Shown piece by piece: positions 57,324 through 64,000 of a stretch of 64,000 nucleotides of DNA. The position numbers and the translations under genes are program-made. A model generated the notes under the pieces. The model made no database searches. It was not told the origin of the DNA and saw nothing but the letters and a program-made list of their open reading frames with translations. This stretch comes from Deltaproteobacteria bacterium (GTDB lineage Bacteria > Desulfobacterota > Binatia > DP-6). The DNA lies in contig VBKF01000101.1 of NCBI GenBank assembly GCA_005888095.1, positions 37,770-101,769 of the forward strand, written 5' to 3'. Positions within the stretch are counted from its first letter, which is position 1. Every line of letters begins with the position of its first letter.

Positions 57324-59015
57324 ATGGAATTCCAGCACCGCACGCTCGAGCAGCTGCTGCTCGAGCAGGGACGCATCGGCCCGGACGACCTGCGCAAGGT
57401 CAAGCGTCTTCAGCAAGAGCGTGGCGAGCGTCTCGAGCGGCTGCTCCTCGACCTCGGCTTCATCTCCGAGGAGGACCTGCTGCCCCTCCTGGCGACGTAC
57501 CTCGGGGTGGAGACCGTCCCGCGCCGCGAGTTTCCCGCCGCTCCGGTGCCCCTCGGCAACCTGAACGTCAAGTTCCTGAAGCACGCCAAGGTGATGCCGC
57601 TCGCGCAGACGAACGGCACCTTGCGCGTCGCCATGGCAGACCCGGCAGACTACTACACCATCCAGGCGCTCCAGGTGGCCACCGGGCTCGCCATCGAGCC
57701 GCGCCTCGCGCGCGAGCGCGACATCCTGGAAGGGCTCGATGCGGCCTACGGGAACGGCGGCGGAGGCGATGCCAGCGCGTCCGTCTCGGCCGACGCCGAC
57801 GTCGAGTACCTCTCGGACGACGAGGAGGACGTCAACCACCTGCGCGACCTGGCGAGCGAGGCGCCGGTCATCCGCCTCGTGAACCTGCTCATCAACCGCG
57901 CCGTCGAGCAGCGCTCCTCGGACATCCACATCGAGCCCTTCGAGAACGAGCTGAAGGTCCGCTACCGCATCGACGGCGTGCTGCACGACGTCGAGACGCC
58001 GGCGCGGCGGCTGCAGGCCGCCATCGTCTCGCGCATCAAGATCATGGCGAAGCTCAACATCGCCGAGCGACGGCTGCCGCAGGACGGGCGCATCAAGCTC
58101 AGGCTCATGGGCAAGGAGGTCGACCTCCGCGTCTCCACCCTGCCGACGCTCTACGGCGAGAGCGTCGTGCTCCGCATCCTCGACCGCTCGAGCATCGTCG
58201 TGAACCTCGACTCGCTCGGCTTCCCCGAAGACACGCTCAACCAGTTCAACCGCCTGATCACCAAGCCCTACGGGATGATCCTGGTCACGGGACCCACGGG
58301 CAGCGGCAAGACCACGACGCTCTACGGCGCGCTCGACAAGATCAACTCGCCCGACAAGAAGATCATCACGATCGAGGATCCGGTCGAGTACCAGCTCTTC
58401 GGCGTGAACCAGATCCACGTGAAGCCGCAGATCGGCCTCACCTTCGCCAACGGGCTGCGCTCGATCGTCCGGCAGGACCCCGACGTGATCATGGTGGGCG
58501 AGATCCGCGACTTCGAGACGGCCGAGATCGCCATCCAGGCGGCGCTGACCGGCCACCTCGTGTTCTCGACCCTGCACACCAACGATGCCGCCGGCGCCGT
58601 GTCGCGGCTCCTCGAGATGGGCGTCGAGGACTACCTGCTCGCCTCCTCGCTCCTCGGAGTGCTCGCGCAGCGATTGGTCCGCCGGGTGTGCATGAAGTGT
58701 CGCCGCCCGGCCGAGATGGCGGTCGAGGCGATGCGCGAGCTCGCGAACGGCGACGCGGCGGTGCGCGTCTACGAGGGCGCGGGCTGCGAGGACTGCGCGC
58801 ACACGGGCTACCGCGGCCGTTCGGGCATCTTCGAGTTCCTCCTGGTGAACGACGCCGTGCGGCAGCTCATCCTGAAGCGCTCGTCGGCCGACGTCATCAA
58901 GGAGACCGCGGTCGGCCTCGGCATGCGCACGCTGCGCGACGACGGCTGGGCCAAGGTGCGTGGCGGGAGCACGACGGTGGCCGAGGTGGTGCGGGTGACC
59001 CAGGAGGAGGTCTAG
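57324..59015 (+). CDS. gspE: Type II secretion system ATPase GspE
   Basis: Cytoplasmic hexameric motor that drives pseudopilus assembly. It has 563 residues. The N-terminal GspE/MshE-type domain (EFQHRTLEQLLLEQGRIGPD) is followed by SDIHIEPFENELKVRYRIDG, the P-loop GPTGSGKT at 323-330, IITIEDPVEYQLFGVNQIHV, RQDPDVIMVGEIRDFETAEI and the zinc pairs CMKC and CEDC. ATG 57324 fits the promoter just upstream; ATG 57306 has an AAGGGG ribosome-binding site (57291-57296) and adds six residues. PilB is a relative, but the gspF-K neighbours favour GspE. Confidence 0.95.
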   Translation: MEFQHRTLEQLLLEQGRIGPDDLRKVKRLQQERGERLERLLLDLGFISEEDLLPLLATYLGVETVPRREFPAAPVPLGNLNVKFLKHAKVMPLAQTNGTLRVAMADPADYYTIQALQVATGLAIEPRLARERDILEGLDAAYGNGGGGDASASVSADADVEYLSDDEEDVNHLRDLASEAPVIRLVNLLINRAVEQRSSDIHIEPFENELKVRYRIDGVLHDVETPARRLQAAIVSRIKIMAKLNIAERRLPQDGRIKLRLMGKEVDLRVSTLPTLYGESVVLRILDRSSIVVNLDSLGFPEDTLNQFNRLITKPYGMILVTGPTGSGKTTTLYGALDKINSPDKKIITIEDPVEYQLFGVNQIHVKPQIGLTFANGLRSIVRQDPDVIMVGEIRDFETAEIAIQAALTGHLVFSTLHTNDAAGAVSRLLEMGVEDYLLASSLLGVLAQRLVRRVCMKCRRPAEMAVEAMRELANGDAAVRVYEGAGCEDCAHTGYRGRSGIFEFLLVNDAVRQLILKRSSADVIKETAVGLGMRTLRDDGWAKVRGGSTTVAEVVRVTQEEV

Positions 59016-59072
59016 CTGGGCCTCCTCGACCGGCTCCGGCGCGCCCCACGGACGGGCGTACCGGCGCCGCGA

Positions 59073-60419
59073 GTGGCGGTGATCGGGCTCGATGGCGTCG
59101 GCGTCCCGCTCATCCGGGACCTCACGGCGCGCGGGCTGATGCCGAACCTGGCGCGCCTCCTCGCCGCGGGGACGCTCGCGCCGATGCGCTCGTCGATCCC
59201 CGTCATCTCGAGCGTCTCGTGGACGAGCTTCATGACCGGGCGCAACCCCGGCCAGCACGGCGTCTATGGCTTCACGGACGTGAAGCCCGGTACGCTCACG
59301 CTCTTCTTCCCGAACTTCGGCAACGTACGGAGCGAGACGCTGTGGGACGTCGCGGGACGGGCGGGCAAGCGCTCGATCGTGCTGAACGTGCCGAACACCT
59401 ATCCGGCCCGGCCGCTCGACGGGCTCCTCGTGTCCGGCTTCGTCGCCGTCAACCTCGAGCGCGCCGTCCACCCGGCGAGCCTCCTGCCGCGGCTCCAGGC
59501 CGAGGGCTACCGGATCGATGTCGACTACCTGAACGCCGACCAGCGGCCCGAGGTCTTCTTCGAGGACCTGGTCGCGACGCTGGAGGCGCGGCGCCGCGTC
59601 TACCTCGCGCTCGTCCGCGAGGAGCCGTGGGACCTCTTCATCGGCGTCGTCACCGAGTGCGACCGGCTCCACCACTACTTCTGGCACCAGTACGTCGATC
59701 CCGCCGCGCCCCATCACGCCCGCTTCCTCGACTTCTACCGCCGCCTCGACGACGTGCTCGGAGCGCTCGTGGCCGCGCTGCCCGCGGGCGCCGCGCTGTT
59801 CATCGTCGCGGACCACGGGCACACCCTGATCCATCGCGAGTTCTACCCGAACGTGTGGCTCCGCGAGCAGGGCCTGCTCGCTCTCAAGGCCGAGAAGCCG
59901 AAGGGTCTCGCCGACGTGGACCCCGCCTCCAAGGTCTTCGTCCTCGATCCGGGACGGGTCTACCTGCATCGCGAGGGACGCTTCCCGCTCGGGTCGGTCG
60001 GGCGCAGCGAGGCGGAGGACCTCCTCGGGCGCGTCCGCGAGGGCCTCCTCGGACTCGAGGACGGGAGTCCGGGACGGCCCGGCGACGGCCGTCCGGTGCC
60101 CCGCATCTTCGCGCGCGACGAAATCTATCGCGGGCCGTGTCTCGAGAGCGCCCCGGACCTGGTCCTCGATTTCACCGAGGGCTACGACCCGAAGGGTGCC
60201 TTCGGGCGAACGGAGCTCTTCGGGAGGAGCGCGCTCACCGGGATGCACACCTACGCCGACGCGCTCTTCTTCGTGAACCGCCCGGGTGTTCCCACCGACG
60301 GGCTGGACATCGTCGACCTGGCCCCGACCATCCTGGCGACGCTCGGCGTCGATCCGCCCGCCGACATGGACGGGCGGGTGCGTCTGCCTCTTGAAGAGAC
60401 GTCGCAGGCGCGAGTCTAA
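59073..60419 (+). CDS. Alkaline phosphatase superfamily protein (phosphodiesterase/pyrophosphatase-like)
   Basis: Soluble protein of 448 residues starting MAVIGLDGVGVPLIRDLTAR. It has the metal-site pattern of the superfamily: the first Asp in GLDGVG, the nucleophile region ISSVSWTSFMTGRNPGQHG, Asp and His in TECDRLHHYFW, IVADHGHTLIHRE, and a final His in SALTGMHTYADA. Such enzymes cleave phosphate mono- or diesters; the substrate is unknown. No signal peptide is seen. The start is uncertain: GTG 59073 fits the family, though the frame is open from 59016. It lies between gspE and gspF, which is unusual. Confidence 0.85.
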   Translation: MAVIGLDGVGVPLIRDLTARGLMPNLARLLAAGTLAPMRSSIPVISSVSWTSFMTGRNPGQHGVYGFTDVKPGTLTLFFPNFGNVRSETLWDVAGRAGKRSIVLNVPNTYPARPLDGLLVSGFVAVNLERAVHPASLLPRLQAEGYRIDVDYLNADQRPEVFFEDLVATLEARRRVYLALVREEPWDLFIGVVTECDRLHHYFWHQYVDPAAPHHARFLDFYRRLDDVLGALVAALPAGAALFIVADHGHTLIHREFYPNVWLREQGLLALKAEKPKGLADVDPASKVFVLDPGRVYLHREGRFPLGSVGRSEAEDLLGRVREGLLGLEDGSPGRPGDGRPVPRIFARDEIYRGPCLESAPDLVLDFTEGYDPKGAFGRTELFGRSALTGMHTYADALFFVNRPGVPTDGLDIVDLAPTILATLGVDPPADMDGRVRLPLEETSQARV

Positions 60420-60451
60420 GGCCCAGGGGGGCGCCACGATTCTCCGGCTCA

Positions 60452-60466
60452 GGTTGAAAATCAACC
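60452..60466 (+). promoter_or_regulatory. Inverted repeat overlapping the gspF promoter -35
   Basis: GGTTGA-AAA-TCAACC, a perfect six-base inverted repeat with a three-base centre that covers the -35 box TTGAAA. This is where a repressor dimer would bind. No regulator gene lies nearby. Confidence 0.5.
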
Positions 60467-60482
60467 CCCGCTTGCATATGAT
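60454..60482 (+). promoter_or_regulatory. Promoter for gspF-G-H-I-J-K
   Basis: TTGAAA (60454-60459), 17 bases, TATGAT (60477-60482). This AT-rich patch is striking in the surrounding GC-rich sequence. The start point would be near 60489, about 63 bases ahead of gspF. Confidence 0.65.
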
Positions 60483-60552
60483 TCTGGCGGTTTTCCCGCA
60501 GTTTAGACTCCGTGGCGCGGGGCGGTGACGTGGGGCTGAGCGGAGGTTCTCC

Positions 60553-61785
60553 TTGGCGCAATTCCAGTATCGTGCGGCTGACCCTCAGGGGAAGATCGTC
60601 GAGGGGACGATCGAGGCGGCAGAGGAGGGTGGTGTCGTTGCGCGGCTGCACGACCGGGGCCTGATCCCGATCCGCATCGGCGCGGCGGCCGAAGGGACGC
60701 GGGCGACGGCGCCGCGTGTCGCGCTGCCGTCGCTGCCCGTGCTCGGGCGCCGGCGCATCAAGGGCCGCGACCTGCTGGTCATGACCCAGGAGCTGGCGGC
60801 GCTGGTCTCCGCCGGCCTGCCGCTCGACCGGAGCCTCGCCACGCTCGCCGAGCTGTCCGACAACCTGGAGCTCCGCCGCATCATCACCGAGGTGCTGCAC
60901 GCGGTGCAGGGTGGCAAGTCGCTCACCGAGGCGCTCGGCCAGCACCGCGTCTTCCCGCCGCTCTACGTGAACATGATCCGCGCCGGCGAGACGGGCGGCT
61001 TTCTCGAGGGCGTGCTCCAGCGGCTCACCGAATACCTCGAACGCGCCCAGCAGCTGCGCGACGAGGTACGCTCGGCGCTGACCTACCCGATCCTGCTCAC
61101 CTTCGCGATGAGCGGCTCGATGATGTTCCTGCTCGTCTACGTGCTGCCCAAGTTCTCCTCGATGTTCGCCGACCTCGGCCGTGCGCTGCCGCTGTCGGCG
61201 CGGCTGATCCTCGGCCTCTCGGAGGGCATCCGGAGCTACTGGTGGGTCGGCGCCCTCGGCATCGCCGCCACGGTCGGAGGCGTGCGCTACTCGATCCGCA
61301 CGCCACGCGGCCGGTACGGCTGGGACCAGTGGCGGCTGCGGCTTCCGGTCGTGGGGCTCGTGCTCCGCAAGATGGAGGTCGCGAGCCTGGCGCGCACCCT
61401 CGGCACGCTCCTCAAGAGCGGCGTGCCGATGATGCAGGCGCTCGGCATCGTCAGGGAGACGGCCGGCAACCAGGTCATCGGCCGCGCGCTCGGCGAGGTC
61501 GAGGTGGGCGTGCGCGAGGGTGCGGGAGTGGCCGAGCCGCTTGGCCGCTCGGGCGTTTTTCCGCCGCTCGCGGTGCAGATGATCGCGGTCGGCGAGGAGA
61601 CCGGCCGCCTCGACGAGATGCTGCTGCGCGCCGCGGAGCACTACGACCGCGACGTCCGCGTCCAGATCCAGCAGTTCACCCGGCTCCTCGAGCCCGCGCT
61701 CATCCTCATCATGGGCCTCGGAGTCGGCTTCATCGTGATCTCGATGCTGTCGGCGATCTTCAGCGTGAACGATCTGCCGATGTAG
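60553..61785 (+). CDS. gspF: Type II secretion inner-membrane protein GspF
   Basis: Polytopic platform protein of 410 residues on which the pseudopilus is built. It starts MAQFQYRAADPQGKIVEGTI from a TTG codon, supported by GGAGG (60542-60546) six bases upstream. Two T2SSF repeats are seen: the first around LLVMTQELAALVSAGLPLDR, the second around MEVASLARTLGTLLKSGVPM. Membrane helices lie near 180-200 (MFLLVYVLPKF), 220-245 and at the end (LILIMGLGVGFIVISMLSAI). Confidence 0.95.
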   Translation: MAQFQYRAADPQGKIVEGTIEAAEEGGVVARLHDRGLIPIRIGAAAEGTRATAPRVALPSLPVLGRRRIKGRDLLVMTQELAALVSAGLPLDRSLATLAELSDNLELRRIITEVLHAVQGGKSLTEALGQHRVFPPLYVNMIRAGETGGFLEGVLQRLTEYLERAQQLRDEVRSALTYPILLTFAMSGSMMFLLVYVLPKFSSMFADLGRALPLSARLILGLSEGIRSYWWVGALGIAATVGGVRYSIRTPRGRYGWDQWRLRLPVVGLVLRKMEVASLARTLGTLLKSGVPMMQALGIVRETAGNQVIGRALGEVEVGVREGAGVAEPLGRSGVFPPLAVQMIAVGEETGRLDEMLLRAAEHYDRDVRVQIQQFTRLLEPALILIMGLGVGFIVISMLSAIFSVNDLPM

Positions 61786-61798
61786 GAGGGAATGCTTG

Positions 61799-62233
61799 AT
61801 GTCACGGCGTACAGCGAGCGCAGGCTTCACGCTCATCGAGATGATGGTCGTGATGGTCATCATCGGCCTTCTGATGGCTCTCGTCGGCCCGCGCTTCATC
61901 CGGCAGGAGGAGAAGGCGAAGGTGGGGGCCGCGCGAGCCCAGATCGAGCTCCTCGGCACGGCGCTCGACACCTTCCGGCTCGACGTGGGCCGCTATCCGA
62001 GCACGCAGGAGGGCCTCGCCGCGCTGCGCCAGCGTCCCTTCGGCACCGACCGCTGGGACGGGCCCTATCTCAAGAAGGACCTCCCGAAGGATCCCTGGGA
62101 GCACCCGTACTACTACCGCAGCCCCGGCGAGGGCGGCCGCCCCTACGACCTCTACTCCTACGGCGCCGATGGGGCGCCGGGCGGCGACGGCGACAACCGC
62201 GACATCACGAGCTGGGAAGGTGGCACGGGATGA
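61799..62233 (+). CDS. gspG: Major pseudopilin GspG
   Basis: Main subunit of the type II secretion pseudopilus, 144 residues. The prepilin signal is SAG|FTLIEMMVVMVIIGLLM with Glu at position +5. The C-terminal globular part has LDVGRYPSTQEGLAALRQRP, WDGPYLKKDLPKDPWEHPYY and a calcium-site-like end YSYGADGAPGGDGDNRDITS, all diagnostic of GspG. AGGAGG (61784-61789) lies nine bases before ATG 61799; the TTG at 61796 is an alternative. Confidence 0.97.
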   Translation: MSRRTASAGFTLIEMMVVMVIIGLLMALVGPRFIRQEEKAKVGAARAQIELLGTALDTFRLDVGRYPSTQEGLAALRQRPFGTDRWDGPYLKKDLPKDPWEHPYYYRSPGEGGRPYDLYSYGADGAPGGDGDNRDITSWEGGTG

Positions 62234-62688
62234 GCCGCGGCGCGCGCGGCTTCACGCTGATCGAGATGGCGATGGTGCTGCTCATCATCGCCATCGGCAG
62301 CGCGCTGGTCGTGCCGATGATCGAAGGCGGCTTCGACAGCCGTGAGGTCCGTCGCGCCGCGCGCCAGCTGGCGGCCACCATGCACTACTGTCGCGGCGAG
62401 GCGGTCGCGCTCGGCAAGCCGCAGGAGCTCGTGATCGTGCAGGCCACCAACACGATCCAGACGACGGGCGGGCGGTCGGGGGTCCTCAGCGACCGGGCCG
62501 TCATCGAGCAGATCCGGGGCGCCTTCGAGCCGGCGCCGGGCGTGGCCCAGATCCTCTTCTACCCGAACGGCGCCACCACCGGCGCCGACGTGTCGCTGAT
62601 CAGCCGCCGCGATTGGCTCGAGAAGGGCCGCCCGAACCGCATCCTCATCCACCTCGATCCGTGGGTCGGCACGGTAACGGTGCAGTGA
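62230..62688 (+). CDS. gspH: Minor pseudopilin GspH
   Basis: Protein of 152 residues with the prepilin signal RGARG|FTLIEMAMVLLIIAIG. The following part resembles GspH/FimT proteins: REVRRAARQLAATMHYCRGE, AVALGKPQELVIV and FYPNGATTGADVSLISRRD. ATG 62230 overlaps the gspG stop (ATGA). Assignment as H rests on the FimT-like pattern and on order. Confidence 0.88.
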   Translation: MSRGARGFTLIEMAMVLLIIAIGSALVVPMIEGGFDSREVRRAARQLAATMHYCRGEAVALGKPQELVIVQATNTIQTTGGRSGVLSDRAVIEQIRGAFEPAPGVAQILFYPNGATTGADVSLISRRDWLEKGRPNRILIHLDPWVGTVTVQ

Positions 62689-62705
62689 CCGGGCGACCGA
62701 CGTCC

Positions 62706-63116
62706 ATGAGCCGCTCGCGCGCACACGGGTTCACCCTCCTCGAGATCGCCGTCGCGCTGGCGATCGTCGGCATGGGGGCGGTTACCTGCCTGCAGCTCTT
62801 CAGCGGCAGCCTCCGGCTCCAGGACCGGGCGTCGCGCCAGAGCCGTGCGGTGCTCGCGGCGCGCGCGGCCATGGATGCGCTCCTCTTCCAGCCCGAGATC
62901 CGGGATCATACCGAGGAGCGGACGAGCGGCGAGGGCTACCGCATCCGGATGCTCGTCCGGCACGCCGGCCCCGAGGAGGGGCTGCGGAAGTCGGAGCTCG
63001 GCTTCGAGTCCGAGCTGAGCCTCCGCTATCTGCAGGTGGACGTCGCCTGGGAGGACGGCACGGGCGTCAAGACCTACACGCTGAAGAGCCTGCGGGCGGC
63101 CCCGGAAAATGAGTGA
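62706..63116 (+). CDS. gspI: Minor pseudopilin GspI
   Basis: Protein of 136 residues with prepilin signal SRAHG|FTLLEIAVALAIVGMGA. The segment SRQSRAVLAARAAMDALLFQ and the C-terminal YLQVDVAWEDGTGVKTYTLK fit the GspI family. ATG 62706 is chosen; GTG 62685 overlaps the gspH stop as GTGA and would add seven residues. The gspJ start lies eight bases inside its end. Confidence 0.88.
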   Translation: MSRSRAHGFTLLEIAVALAIVGMGAVTCLQLFSGSLRLQDRASRQSRAVLAARAAMDALLFQPEIRDHTEERTSGEGYRIRMLVRHAGPEEGLRKSELGFESELSLRYLQVDVAWEDGTGVKTYTLKSLRAAPENE

Positions 63117-63891
63117 GCGGCGCGACGGGTTCACGCTCTTGGAGCTCGTGCTCGCGATGAGCGCGCTCGCGATGATCGTGGCCATCTGCTACGGCGCGTT
63201 CCATCTCGGCATCCGGGCGGTGGAGTCGGGCGAGCGGGCGGTGGTGACGGCGCAGCGCCTGCGCGTGGCGACCGACGTCCTGATCCGTCAGGTCAAGTCC
63301 GCGGTACCCTATCCCGCCCGCAACCGCGACGACGACGTGTACCCGTACTTCGTGGGGACGGCCACCTCCCTCACCTTCATTACCGCCAACGCCCAGCAGG
63401 GCGGCGGTGGCCTGGCGCGGGTCGTCTACCAGCTCGCCGACGGGGAACCCTGCACGGTCGTCCCCTGCCTCGTCCTGAAGGAGACGCCGTTCTTCTCGCC
63501 CGACGTCCTGGGGCGCGAGCCGGTCGACAACGATCCGTCGCTCACGGGCGTCGACCTCCTCCACGGGTTCCGGAGCCTCAAGTTCGAGTACCTGATGAAC
63601 GACGGCGCCGAGACCGAGTGGCGCGAGTCCTGGGACGGCCAGACGGACGAGATGATGCCGGCGGCGGTGCGCATCGTGGTGACCGGCCTCCCGGGGCTCG
63701 AGCTGGATGCCTGGGGGCAGGAGATACCGGTGATGGCGACGGCCTACGGCGAGAACACCGGCGAGGTCGACGACGAGGACCTCGCGGCGTCGGCGGGTGA
63801 CGACGGGGGCGACGGGGGCGACGATGGTGGCGTCTCCGCGGGCGGCGGGGGCGGAGGTGTCGGCGACGATGGTGGCGACGATGGTGAGTAG
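63109..63891 (+). CDS. gspJ: Minor pseudopilin GspJ with Asp/Gly-rich tail
   Basis: Protein of 260 residues with prepilin signal RRDG|FTLLELVLAMSALAMIV. The globular part resembles GspJ by size and by features such as RVVYQLADGEPCTVVPCLVL and LLHGFRSLKFEYLMNDGAET. From about residue 229 it ends in a low-complexity Asp/Gly run (GDDGGDGGDDGG and on), which is not usual and could bind calcium. ATG 63109 overlaps gspI by eight bases. Confidence 0.87.
   Translation: MSERRDGFTLLELVLAMSALAMIVAICYGAFHLGIRAVESGERAVVTAQRLRVATDVLIRQVKSAVPYPARNRDDDVYPYFVGTATSLTFITANAQQGGGGLARVVYQLADGEPCTVVPCLVLKETPFFSPDVLGREPVDNDPSLTGVDLLHGFRSLKFEYLMNDGAETEWRESWDGQTDEMMPAAVRIVVTGLPGLELDAWGQEIPVMATAYGENTGEVDDEDLAASAGDDGGDGGDDGGVSAGGGGGGVGDDGGDDGE
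63817..63885 (+). repeat. Short repeats GGCGACGATGGT in the gspJ tail
   Basis: The 12-base unit GGCGACGATGGT occurs at 63817-63828, 63862-63873 and 63874-63885, the last two in tandem. It encodes Gly-Asp-Asp-Gly. The last unit contains the predicted gspK start codon. Confidence 0.8.
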
Positions 63892-64000
63892 CGCGACCGC
63901 CCGCCGGCCCCGCGAGCGCGGCGTCGCGCTGCTCCTCGTCCTCTGGATCTTCGTGGTCCTCGGCGTCCTGGCGGTCGACTTCGCGCGCTACATCCGCGAC
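63881..64000 (+). CDS. gspK: GspK, N-terminal fragment (runs off right edge)
   Basis: First 40 residues of the pseudopilus tip protein. From ATG 63881 the frame reads MVSSATARRPRERGVALLLV LWIFVVLGVLAVDFARYIRD and is open to the window end. An Arg-rich start, a cleavage-like RG|V and a hydrophobic helix without the +5 Glu are typical of GspK. It overlaps gspJ by 11 bases, and its place after gspJ supports the call. GTG 63884 is an alternative start. Confidence 0.85.
   Translation, partial: MVSSATARRPRERGVALLLVLWIFVVLGVLAVDFARYIRD

Noticed and set aside
57099..60464. A 1121-residue minus-strand frame over gspE and the AlkP-like gene, and a 1038-residue plus-strand alternate frame (57278-60394)
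   Set aside because: Both overlap well-identified genes in other frames and have the composition of out-of-frame GC-rich sequence.

Overview
The window is a GC-rich chromosomal segment of a Gram-negative bacterium; third codon positions are almost all G or C. Outer-membrane genes (lptD, lptF, lptG), a type II secretion cluster and the gene orders lon-hup, rplM-rpsI-argC and tRNA(Thr-Tyr-Gly-Thr)-secE-nusG fit a deep-branching Proteobacteria-like lineage of the Desulfobacterota/Binatota/Methylomirabilota kind. That placement is an inference from gene order and composition; the phylum cannot be fixed without a tree. No rRNA, phage, insertion sequence or CRISPR array was seen.

Layout. 1-3.3 kb: the 3' end of lon, hup, tRNA-Val, tRNA-Asp, rplM-rpsI and argC. 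3.3-5.8 kb: the only minus-strand genes, lptF-lptG (LPS export permease), convergent with argC and separated from it by a structured repeat. 5.8-7.6 kb: rlmB, a tRNA cluster (Thr, Tyr, Gly, Thr), rpmG and tRNA-Trp. 7.6-38.2 kb: secE-nusG, rplKAJL-rpoBC, then the str, S10, spc and alpha operons without interruption, including secY, adk, map and infA, ending at rplQ. 38.2-38.7 kb: a gap with repeats and a promoter. 38.7-56.2 kb: a tightly overlapping run of argS, a SPOR-domain protein, trpEGDCFBA, accD, folC, lptD and sugar-nucleotide genes (rmlA, rmlB, a cupin, gmd). 56.3-64 kb: an rmd-like reductase, then type II secretion genes gspE, F, G, H, I, J and the start of gspK, with an alkaline-phosphatase-superfamily gene between gspE and gspF.

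How the genes work together. The first two thirds encode the ribosome, RNA polymerase, elongation factors, the Sec channel and tRNAs. The remaining third joins amino-acid, lipid and folate biosynthesis to envelope building: LptF/LptG and LptD bracket the LPS transport chain, the rml/gmd/rmd genes make activated deoxysugars, and the Gsp proteins build the secretion pseudopilus and motor.

Most unusual items. (1) A dispersed repeat at four intergenic loci has variable but compensated hairpin stems between conserved boxes, which suggests a structure-selected DNA or RNA element. (2) lptF has no canonical start codon ahead of its conserved first membrane segment. (3) Several TTGACA-type promoters overlap the preceding stop codon or lead to nearly leaderless messages. 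(4) A phosphodiesterase-like gene sits inside the secretion cluster. (5) LptD has a large N-terminal extension. All features were read directly from sequence without database searches.
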